In this document: piece by piece, positions 24,942 through 32,240 of the stretch | Layout of the letters: every line of letters starts with the position of its first letter | How positions within the stretch are numbered: the stretch's first letter is position 1 | Assembly: GCA_030603495.1 (NCBI GenBank) | Contig: JAUVXR010000014.1 | Coordinates: 6,434 to 70,433 of the forward strand | Reading direction: 5' to 3' | Origin: a bacterium | GTDB lineage: Bacteria > Armatimonadota > Zipacnadia > Zipacnadales > Zipacnadaceae | Length of the DNA: 64,000 nucleotides | Notes under the pieces: model-generated | Databases searched by the model: none | Seen by the model: the letters and a program-made list of their open reading frames with translations, nothing else | Told to the model about the DNA's origin: nothing | Program-made: the position numbers and the translations under genes

Positions 24942-27077
24942 CTATGTTCCATTCAGATATTTTATTGCCACAAAGGTTCTGGGCAGATCCGCACGCCTCT
25001 TCTCACCGAACTCGCCGGCTGCCCAGTTCACCCGTGCCGCCACCATATAGCGGTTCGCCCGCGTCGCATCCGCACGGGTGATGCGTACGCTCAGCGGCAC
25101 AGTGTGGCTCTCACCCGGGCCCAGTTCCGCCACCCGTCGCTCCCGCTGCCCCACCGGGCTGATGTGCTCGGTCTCCTCGAGCTTGATGAGGATGTCCCTT
25201 ACCGTCGCCTCGGTAGTGTTCTCAACGGCTACCGCCGCCGTGAAGGTCGCGCCGATACCGGCGCTGTCAGGCACGGACATCTTGACCGTGATGGGATACA
25301 GTTCCCACGACTGGCGAATCTGGGAGAAGGCTGCAGCGCCGGCCAGCGCCCATTCAGTGCCGGGATAGGGCCCGCGTCGGCCCAGTACCGCTGCCCGGGA
25401 GATGTCGTGCCAGAATCCGCCGATGGTCCGCTCTCCCTCGACCATTTCCCCGTGCGCCCGGACCATGCGCTCGTAGAGGACCTCGGGAGCTGCCGGGTTG
25501 CGCGAGCCCTTTGTCGCTCCGCGTGTGGGCTTGTGCCAGAAATCGTCAACCTGGTCGCCCGCGGCCAGGTTGAGGTGGCCGGGCTGAGCATATTCATTCC
25601 AGAACTCGAGCAAGAAATCAAAGTCCCGGTCACTTGGGGACTGGTACAACATCGGCGCGATCAGGGCTACCCCGGCATCGTTAAACATAAAGGCATCCTG
25701 GCCGTGCTGGGCCCCATGCATCCAGCTCAATTGGAACAGCCACACTGGCTTCTCCACACCACTCTGGGTAATAATCTGCTCGACGTTACCGGCGTTGAGG
25801 TGCGCCCGCCACCAGTTCCACTGTTCGTAGAAGTCTTTACCAGCGACAGAATCGAACTCACTTTCCACCTTTTGCGCAAGGTGCTTCCACCGCTGTTTGC
25901 GACTGTAGTTCACCCAGTTATCGGGCAGCCTAACGGGCATTTCTGAGGTGAACCGATCAACTATCTCGTAGCCCCCGGGCGGATCATCGCGCAGATAGTC
26001 CAGCCCCACGAAGTCAACCTCGCGGATGCGCGCCATCTGCCGGAAGAAGCCGGCTAGGTGACTAATGCGATCCTGGTCGAATAGCGAAATGTACGCCTGA
26101 TCGGAGATAGTGCCGGTGCGGCGGGAAATATCCTGTCCCCACTCATACCTCGGTAGCCCACGGTTGTCGCTGCGCCGTTCGGGATAGGTCACGTATGCCG
26201 TCGCCCAGACGCCGAACTTAAGGCCGCGCTTGTGGGCGGCGGCAGCCAGGCGAGCAACCGCCTCAAGGTTTCTGCCGACGAAGGGTCGTTCCGCCGTACA
26301 GCCCTGGCGTGTCACCCCAGCCCGGAACCATAGGGCATCCGCGCCGACAAACTCACACCAGTCCAGGATCACCCGCCAGTCACCTGTCGTGCCATCTGGT
26401 CGCCGCAGCGCCACATCCTGGGGGAAATCAGGCTCCCACGTGGCGACACACAATCCCGGCGGAATATCTCGGCGCGCCCGGTGGGCAACCTCGAAGGCCG
26501 ACTGGGCAATGCAGTAGGCCGTGCCATCCTCGTAGCTGCGCTGCTGTTGGTCAGGCGGAATCTGCAACTCCCACGGCCAGGCCGCGGGATCAGCTATCTT
26601 CATCTCGGCCTCGGCTACATACACGCCTGACTCCGCCGACCACGGAATCGGCCAGTGGCACACGTATGACTTGCTCTGTGCATCCCAGGCCGGAACCAGG
26701 CGACGCACACCACCGACAGTGATGACTACATCCCCATCGTGGCGGACAATGATGCGGGGAGGCTCGTCCAGCTTGACCGGCTGGCCCTGGGGGTTTACCA
26801 CGCGCACCGCCAGACGCACGAGGTTGTGTCGGTAGTAGACCCGGGCATTGGCCTGGAGGTCCAGAGGGAACATCTCGACAACTGCGGGGGCCGTACGGAC
26901 CTCGTGCCGCTGCCGACGCCAATCGGCGACCGGCCGCCAGAGCACAATAAGCGCAATCAGCGCGGAGACGACCACGAGCATACAACTGCAACACGTGGAC
27001 TGCTGCTCGCTTTGCCGACGGCGCCGCCGCGCGGCGGGCGATTCCCTGTCCCATAGATACAGCGGCTGCTGATCCAT
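24942..27077 (-). CDS. Membrane-anchored TIM-barrel protein with C-terminal beta domain
   Basis: The 711-residue protein has a basic N-terminus, one membrane segment (SCMLVVVSALIALIVLW, residues about 32-48) and a large outside part. A beta domain around 70-180 is followed by a barrel-like domain with DWCEFVGADALWFRAGVT, RGLKFGVWATAYVTYPE and VDFVGLDYLRDDP. A C-terminal Ig-like domain (residues about 610-700) contains AVAVENTTEATVRDILIKLE. The plan suggests a surface glycosidase or carbohydrate-binding protein; I do not recognise a named family. The start at 27077 has GGAG six bases upstream; an ATG four codons earlier does not. It is 18 bases after the aminotransferase gene. Confidence 0.6.
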   Translation of the reverse strand: MDQQPLYLWDRESPAARRRRRQSEQQSTCCSCMLVVVSALIALIVLWRPVADWRRQRHEVRTAPAVVEMFPLDLQANARVYYRHNLVRLAVRVVNPQGQPVKLDEPPRIIVRHDGDVVITVGGVRRLVPAWDAQSKSYVCHWPIPWSAESGVYVAEAEMKIADPAAWPWELQIPPDQQQRSYEDGTAYCIAQSAFEVAHRARRDIPPGLCVATWEPDFPQDVALRRPDGTTGDWRVILDWCEFVGADALWFRAGVTRQGCTAERPFVGRNLEAVARLAAAAHKRGLKFGVWATAYVTYPERRSDNRGLPRYEWGQDISRRTGTISDQAYISLFDQDRISHLAGFFRQMARIREVDFVGLDYLRDDPPGGYEIVDRFTSEMPVRLPDNWVNYSRKQRWKHLAQKVESEFDSVAGKDFYEQWNWWRAHLNAGNVEQIITQSGVEKPVWLFQLSWMHGAQHGQDAFMFNDAGVALIAPMLYQSPSDRDFDFLLEFWNEYAQPGHLNLAAGDQVDDFWHKPTRGATKGSRNPAAPEVLYERMVRAHGEMVEGERTIGGFWHDISRAAVLGRRGPYPGTEWALAGAAAFSQIRQSWELYPITVKMSVPDSAGIGATFTAAVAVENTTEATVRDILIKLEETEHISPVGQRERRVAELGPGESHTVPLSVRITRADATRANRYMVAARVNWAAGEFGEKRRADLPRTFVAIKYLNGT

Positions 27078-27095
27078 GACGCTCCACAATCTACC

Positions 27096-28367
27096 CTACA
27101 TTTCGAGTATGGCTGCGGTCTGCGCCAGGGCCTGAGAGGTAGCATGCACTACCTCGTCCACTTGCCCGGCAGTGATGATCGCGGGCGGCTCGAATCTCAG
27201 CGTTTTCGGGTCATTGAGCGCAAACGCGGTCAGCACCCCCCGCTGGGCCAGAGCACTTATCGTCAGCCCCCCCAGATCACTGTCGCTGAACTCCATACCC
27301 ACGAGCAGCCCCTTGCCCCGGACCTCAGTGACCATATCCGGATGGTTCGCAGCGGCCGTCCGCAGACCTTCCCGGAGCTGCTGCCCCCGGGCCAGGGCCC
27401 TATCGGGCAGCTTTTCCCCCTCGAGAACATCCAGCCCAGCCAAGGCCGCAGCGCAGGCCAGAGGGTTGCCGCCGAAGGTGGAGCTATGGATGATGGGATT
27501 CTCCTCAAACATCGTCCACACCTCTGGCCGGGCCACAATAGCCCCAATCGGCATCACCCCGCCTCCCAGCGCTTTGCCGAGCGTGATGATGTCGGGCGAG
27601 ACCTCTTCCCAGTCGCACGCGAACATCCGACCCGTGCGCCCCAGGCCAGTCTGAATCTCATCGAGAATGAGCAACACCCCGGCCTCGTCACAAATGTCCC
27701 GGACTCGCCGCAGGTAACCGTCGGGCGGAATGACTATCCCTGCCTCGCACTGAATCGGTTCTAAGATGACCGCCGCCGTCTGGTCGTCAAGAGCTTCAGC
27801 CAACGCCTCAGCGTCACCGAAGGGGACATGAACAAAGCCCTCGAGCAGTGGCTGGAAGGGCTGCTTGTAAACGTCCCGCCCGGAGGCGCTGAGCGCACCC
27901 AGTGTCTTGCCGTGAAAGGCCCCCTCGGCCGCCACAAACTTGGGCCGGCCGGTGTGGGCGCGAGCCACCTTCAGCGCGGCTTCGACGGCCTCAGCGCCCG
28001 AATTGCACACAAAGCAGCACTGCAGGTTACCGGGGGTGATAACAGCCAGGCGCTCGGCCAGTTCAGCATAAAGCGGATTCAGGAGCAGGTGACTGCTCAG
28101 GGGCATGCGGGCCGCCTGCTCCTGAACAGCCGCGACGATGCGCGGATGGCAGTGCCCCATGGTAAAGACGCCTGGCCCGCCCAGACAGTCTAGGTAACGG
28201 GTACCCTCCGAGTCGGTAACATAGCAGCCTTCAGCGGCAGTCTCAACAGCATCTAGTCCCATAAACTTCGTCAACGCCGCCAGGCCCGGGTTGATATGCT
28301 TCTCATAACGAGAAAAGGTCAATTCAACCAGAGCTTCGCTGGCTTCTGGGGTTGGCTTAATACTCAT
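27096..28367 (-). CDS. Class III aminotransferase (acetylornithine/putrescine type)
   Basis: The 423-residue PLP enzyme has GHCHPRIVAAVQEQAARMP, the phosphate-binding CNSGAEAVEAALKVARAHTG, the Asp of ILDEIQTGLGRTG and the PLP lysine in ITLGKALGGGVMPIGA near residue 265. The N-terminal stretch FSRYEKHINPGLAALTKFMG resembles putrescine aminotransferases more than ArgD. It would move an omega-amino group to 2-oxoglutarate or pyruvate. No arginine or polyamine genes surround it; it shares the strand with the anchored barrel protein. The start at 28367 has a G-rich site ten bases ahead; ATG 28385 is an alternative. Confidence 0.87.
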   Translation of the reverse strand: MSIKPTPEASEALVELTFSRYEKHINPGLAALTKFMGLDAVETAAEGCYVTDSEGTRYLDCLGGPGVFTMGHCHPRIVAAVQEQAARMPLSSHLLLNPLYAELAERLAVITPGNLQCCFVCNSGAEAVEAALKVARAHTGRPKFVAAEGAFHGKTLGALSASGRDVYKQPFQPLLEGFVHVPFGDAEALAEALDDQTAAVILEPIQCEAGIVIPPDGYLRRVRDICDEAGVLLILDEIQTGLGRTGRMFACDWEEVSPDIITLGKALGGGVMPIGAIVARPEVWTMFEENPIIHSSTFGGNPLACAAALAGLDVLEGEKLPDRALARGQQLREGLRTAAANHPDMVTEVRGKGLLVGMEFSDSDLGGLTISALAQRGVLTAFALNDPKTLRFEPPAIITAGQVDEVVHATSQALAQTAAILEM

Positions 28368-28468
28368 CGTTGGTCGCCCCCTCATGATGATCAACGGTCT
28401 CACGACCCCCAAACACTGGCACCGCGCCTTGTTGTGCCCGGGCAATTCGGCATCTGATCTTTGCCGAA

Positions 28469-28509
28469 AAGGCCGCTGCCCGGTTCACAAACCCGTCGGG
28501 AGCGGCCTT
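28469..28509 (-). terminator. Rho-independent terminator after the HU/tRNA-Pro unit
   Basis: A perfect 9-bp stem (AAGGCCGCT with AGCGGCCTT) encloses a second CCCG/CGGG stem. On the minus strand it ends in four T residues. It lies between tRNA-Pro and the aminotransferase gene, separating the two transcription units. Confidence 0.6.
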
Positions 28510-28582
28510 GATACAACACTTAAATGAGATAAGGCACTATCCATCGCCCAGCCAGCGCACCGCAGAGCAACCCCGCTACCAA

Positions 28583-28660
28583 TGGTCGGGGCGGCCGGAT
28601 TTGAACCGGCGACCTTTTGACCCCCAGTCAAACGCGCTAACCAAACTGCGCCACGCCCCG
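28583..28660 (-). tRNA. tRNA-Pro (anticodon GGG), CCA encoded
   Basis: On the minus strand the acceptor stem pairs CGGGGCG with CGCCCCG. The anticodon arm is TTTGA-CTGGGGG-TCAAA, giving GGG at positions 34-36 with G37. The T arm GCCGG-TTCAAAT-CCGGC is perfect. The discriminator A is followed by a genomic CCA. It reads CCC proline codons. Confidence 0.95.
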
Positions 28661-28689
28661 ACCAGTTCGCTACGCCACGATGATTGTCC

Positions 28690-28706
28690 GGCAGGTACCT
28701 CCTGCC
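28690..28706. repeat. Short inverted repeat behind the HU gene
   Basis: GGCAGG and CCTGCC flank TACCT, at the HU stop codon and before tRNA-Pro. It lacks a T-run. It may be a processing signal or a small palindromic element. Confidence 0.4.
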
Positions 28707-29074
28707 TACGCCGGTCCTGCGCCCCACGGCGGCGCCGGCGTTACCGGCGGTGAGACATCTTCACACGGCACCGCGGGAGGTTCTGCCGAGGCGACCTCAT
28801 CCTTAAGCGCCTTGCCCGCCTTGAAGGCGGGCGCCCACTTCCCGGCGATGTCGACTTGCTCACCTGTCTGTGGGTTGCGACCTCTGCGCGGCTCACGCCA
28901 CCGGGCTTCGAATGCACCAAACCCGGCAATCTGGACCTTGTCCCCGCGCTTGAGTGCTCCGCTAATCTGCGCTAGCAACGCTTCGAGCGCATCTCCCGCC
29001 GCTACCTTCGTCAGGTCCGCCTTCTGAGCGATAACTTCCACGAGCTCTGCCTTGTTAACTGTGCGACCAGCCAT
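28706..29074 (-). CDS. hup: HU family DNA-binding protein with C-terminal extension
   Basis: The first 90 residues are a standard HU, with VNKAELVEVIAQKADLTKVA and the DNA-clasping arm VQIAGFGAFEARWREPRRGR followed by NPQTGEQVDI. It should dimerise and bend DNA as a nucleoid protein. A tail of about 30 residues rich in Pro, Ala and Glu follows the usual end (FKAGKALKD); most HU proteins stop there. GGGAGGTGG lies six bases before ATG 29074. The gene is 86 bases downstream of gpsA on the same strand and just upstream of tRNA-Pro. Confidence 0.93.
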   Translation of the reverse strand: MAGRTVNKAELVEVIAQKADLTKVAAGDALEALLAQISGALKRGDKVQIAGFGAFEARWREPRRGRNPQTGEQVDIAGKWAPAFKAGKALKDEVASAEPPAVPCEDVSPPVTPAPPWGAGPA

Positions 29075-29119
29075 TGAGCCACCTCCCGCCAGATTTGAAC
29101 GGCAAGCCTATATGGTGAA

Positions 29120-29138
29120 TTCGCCCCGAACGGGCGAA
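29120..29138. repeat. Perfect 7-bp hairpin between gpsA and HU
   Basis: TTCGCCC and GGGCGAA flank CGAAC. It is stable as RNA on either strand but no T-run follows, so an attenuator or processing site is as likely as a terminator for gpsA. Confidence 0.45.
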
Positions 29139-29159
29139 GACCTCCCCACAATGCCCGAA

Positions 29160-30215
29160 TCATTCTGCTTTACTGTTGCCCGACTGCCACGGCTCGACCT
29201 CCGCCTTCTCCGGACGGCTCATCAACTGCGTCACTGCCTGCGTCGGGCTGACACCTTCGAATAGAATCCGGTAAACAGCATTGGTGACGGGGGCCTCTAT
29301 TCCCAGTCGCGTGGCGATCTGACGGCCGGCAACCGTAGTGTGTATGCCTTCGGCTACCGCCGTCGTGCTGTCCTGGATAGCGCTGAGACTCTCGCCACGG
29401 GCCACACGCGCCCCGACCTGCCAATTACGGCTGAGTCGGCTGTTGCAAGTCGCAATCAGGTCACCAACGCCAGCAATTCCCCAGAAGGTAGCCGGCTGGG
29501 CGCCCAACTTCACACCCAAGCGCCCGATTTCGGCCAGTCCCCGCGTGATCAGCGCCGCCTTGGCGTTATCGCCAAATCCCAGGCCATCGCACATCCCCGC
29601 AGCAAGGGCAATGATGTTTTTCAAAGCGCCACATAGCTCCACGCCTATTATATCATAATTGCAGTAAACGCGAAAGCGGCTGGAGTTCAAGAGCGCCTGT
29701 ACACGCCGTGCCGCCGCCGGATCCGATGAGGCAGCCACACTGATTGCCGGCATTCCCTGCACTATCTCGCCAGAGAGATTGGGACCAGAAAGAGCGACAA
29801 GGGGATACGCATTGGGCTCACCAAGCTCTTCGGCCAGGATCTCGCTCATCCGCATCCCGCTACCCCGCTCCAGGCCCTTGCCTGCGTTCACCATCAGGCG
29901 ACCGGCCCCGATGTACGGCGCAGCGCGAACCACCACGTCCCGGAAGCCATGCGAGGGAACTGCCACAAGGACGGGGGCATCGCCGGCTAGCGCAACCTGC
30001 AGATCAGAGGTCACCATCACCAGAGCGGGCAACTCTACGCCTGGCAAGTAGATCTGATTCTCCCGGCTCTCACGCATATCTTCGGCCAGTTCCGGCTCAC
30101 GCACCCACAAGGCGACCGATTTTCCCTGCTCCGCCAGCAGCCACGCCAGCGTCGTGCCCCATGCGCCGGCACCGACTATCGTTGCTTCGCGCTTAGCCTC
30201 TTCTATGCTTGTCAT
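29160..30215 (-). CDS. gpsA: Glycerol-3-phosphate dehydrogenase [NAD(P)+]
   Basis: The 351-residue enzyme makes sn-glycerol 3-phosphate from dihydroxyacetone phosphate for phospholipid synthesis. It has the dinucleotide motif VGAGAWGTTLAWLLAEQG, NAGKGLERGSG, ALSGPNLSGEIVQGMP and the catalytic-lysine region LCGALKNIIALAAGMCDGLG. The start at 30215 overlaps plsY by 23 bases. A longer upstream frame exists only because it reads through plsY. Coupling to plsY, which uses the product, is the common arrangement. Confidence 0.95.
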   Translation of the reverse strand: MTSIEEAKREATIVGAGAWGTTLAWLLAEQGKSVALWVREPELAEDMRESRENQIYLPGVELPALVMVTSDLQVALAGDAPVLVAVPSHGFRDVVVRAAPYIGAGRLMVNAGKGLERGSGMRMSEILAEELGEPNAYPLVALSGPNLSGEIVQGMPAISVAASSDPAAARRVQALLNSSRFRVYCNYDIIGVELCGALKNIIALAAGMCDGLGFGDNAKAALITRGLAEIGRLGVKLGAQPATFWGIAGVGDLIATCNSRLSRNWQVGARVARGESLSAIQDSTTAVAEGIHTTVAGRQIATRLGIEAPVTNAVYRILFEGVSPTQAVTQLMSRPEKAEVEPWQSGNSKAE

Positions 30216-30861
30216 CGGCCTGTTCAGTGAGCCCTTTCGCTTTCTGCCCGATTCTCGTCTCCGCCCCCGCAACCAGCCGCCCAATATTGGGCCGGTGACG
30301 TTCAATAACAAGAATCGCCAAGACAAACCCCAGGACCAAATAATACTCCGAGTCACTATACAATGCAAAGAACAGGACAGCGCTGGCCGCAGCCAGGATA
30401 GAGGCCAGCGAGATATAACGAGTGACCAGCAGTACGATGAGCCATACCACAAAGACCGACGACCCCACCCGCCAGTCTAGCGCCAGCAACGTCCCCAGGC
30501 TGGTGGCAACGCCCCGTCCTCCACTCAGCTTCAGGTACGGCGAAAAGCAGTGGCCCAGAACCGCGGCGCCGGCAACCAGACTCAGAAACAGCTCCGGCCC
30601 AGCCGACCACGGAACTCTACCCGCCATGATTCCGGACAGAGCCACCGGGGCAAATCCCTTCAGAACGTCCAATATCCAGACGACCACACCGGTCTTCGCC
30701 CCCAGCGTCCTGAATACGTTGCTGGCGCCGATGTTGCCGCTGCCGTACTGGCGGATATCCACTCCCCGCATCCGACCTGCCAACACGCCCACCGGAATTC
30801 CTCCGACCAGGTAAGCGATAATAATCAAGCCCACCGTCACCACGACGTCGCCGCTGGTCAT
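30193..30861 (-). CDS. plsY: Acyl-phosphate:glycerol-3-phosphate acyltransferase PlsY
   Basis: This 222-residue membrane protein acylates glycerol 3-phosphate with acyl phosphate. The three active-site loops are visible: [32 protein letters not shown] and [18 protein letters not shown] lies six bases before ATG 30861. It overlaps der upstream by four bases and gpsA downstream, forming a tight operon. Confidence 0.95.
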   Translation of the reverse strand: MTSGDVVVTVGLIIIAYLVGGIPVGVLAGRMRGVDIRQYGSGNIGASNVFRTLGAKTGVVVWILDVLKGFAPVALSGIMAGRVPWSAGPELFLSLVAGAAVLGHCFSPYLKLSGGRGVATSLGTLLALDWRVGSSVFVVWLIVLLVTRYISLASILAAASAVLFFALYSDSEYYLVLGFVLAILVIERHRPNIGRLVAGAETRIGQKAKGLTEQADDKHRRG

Positions 30862-32237
30862 CGTCTATCACCTCTTCGCCGCCCGGAGCGTCCGTGCACC
30901 AGAAGCCTTATCGGTGTCCCCTCAAAGCCGAAGGCCTTACGCAACTGGTTGACCAAGTAACGTTTGTAGGAGAAGTGCATAAGCTTGGGGTCGTTGATTA
31001 ATAGCGCGAAGGTCGGCGGCTGTGTCGCCACCTGCTCGAGGCTGTGCACCTTGAGCCGTCGTGTACCGCGATACGCCGGCTGGTGGGCCATCAGCGCCTC
31101 GCGCAGCACCTGGTCAAGCAGCACGGGGTCCACCTCTCGAGCATACTGCTGGGCGGCCCACTGCGCCGCCGGCAAGATTTCCATCAGACCCTCGCCGGTA
31201 ACTGCCGAGGTCAAGAGCAGTTCGGCATAGCCGGCAAAGCTGAGCTTCTGGCGTAGAATACGGGCAAAGTCTTCGCGCAGGGTCTCTTCGATATCTGCTG
31301 GTTCGTCGGCCGCCGGATCCGCCTCCCGAAACGCGTGATCCCGCACCAGGTCCCACTTGTTAGCCACCAGCAGCAGACCACGGCCGGCATCTATAACCTC
31401 GCCAACGATATGCGCATCCTGCTGGGTGACGCTCTCCAGCGCGTCAATCACGACAACCCCGACATCAGCGCGTTGCAGGGCCCGCAAGGTGCGCAGACTG
31501 CTATAGTACTCCAGCCCCTGGCTACGCTTGCCGCGGCGCCGCAGGCCAGCGGTATCCACCAGGCAGAACGGTTCGCCCATTACCTCCACAGCGATGTCCA
31601 CCGCATCGCGGGTGGTGCCCGGCTCATCGCTGACTATCACCCGCTCCTCGCCGAGCAGAGCGTTGATTATTGCCGATTTGCCCACATTCGGCCGCCCCAC
31701 CAAGGCTACTGCTGTCTCGTCCGCTACGGCCTCCGGTTCGGTCTCCTCCGGCAGATTCGCCAGGATCGCATCGATCAACTCGCCGATTCCCTGCCCCTGA
31801 AGCGCGGACAGGCGCAGAGGCACCCCCAAGCCCAACTCGGCGAACTCATTCACATCCAGTTGCGGGCTTTCCATCTTGTTGGCGACAAAAACGACCGGCT
31901 TGCCGCTGCGGCGGACTACCTCGGTCACTTCCCAGTCCAGCGACACCAGCCCCTCGCGCCCGTCCACCATGAGCAGGAGCAAATCCGCCTCCTGCAGCGC
32001 CAGCGCTGCCTGCTCCTTCACCTTAGTGATTAACTGGTCGTTCTCCGCACCAGCCAGCCCGCCAGTGTCAACCAGCACCATCTGCCGACCGTCCAGCTCT
32101 ACCTCCTCATACAGGCGATCACGGGTCACACCAGGCACGTCTTCGACCACCGCCAACCTCCGCCCAACCAGGCGATTGAACAGCACCGACTTGCCAACGT
32201 TGGTCCGGCCTACAATGGCCACGATGGGGGCGGGCAT
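30858..32237 (-). CDS. der: Ribosome biogenesis GTPase Der (EngA)
   Basis: The 459-residue protein has two tandem GTPase domains. The first opens with [18 protein letters not shown] (residues about 8-25), with DTGG and NKME; the second has [18 protein letters not shown] near 183, with DTAGL and NKWD. A KH-like C-terminal domain contains [20 protein letters not shown]. Der acts late in assembly of the 50S subunit. A GGGAGGGTGG site lies in the end of the upstream TPR gene, three bases away. This operon position before plsY-gpsA is found in many bacteria. Confidence 0.96.
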   Translation of the reverse strand: MPAPIVAIVGRTNVGKSVLFNRLVGRRLAVVEDVPGVTRDRLYEEVELDGRQMVLVDTGGLAGAENDQLITKVKEQAALALQEADLLLLMVDGREGLVSLDWEVTEVVRRSGKPVVFVANKMESPQLDVNEFAELGLGVPLRLSALQGQGIGELIDAILANLPEETEPEAVADETAVALVGRPNVGKSAIINALLGEERVIVSDEPGTTRDAVDIAVEVMGEPFCLVDTAGLRRRGKRSQGLEYYSSLRTLRALQRADVGVVVIDALESVTQQDAHIVGEVIDAGRGLLLVANKWDLVRDHAFREADPAADEPADIEETLREDFARILRQKLSFAGYAELLLTSAVTGEGLMEILPAAQWAAQQYAREVDPVLLDQVLREALMAHQPAYRGTRRLKVHSLEQVATQPPTFALLINDPKLMHFSYKRYLVNQLRKAFGFEGTPIRLLVHGRSGRRRGDRR

Positions 32238-32240
32238 CGC

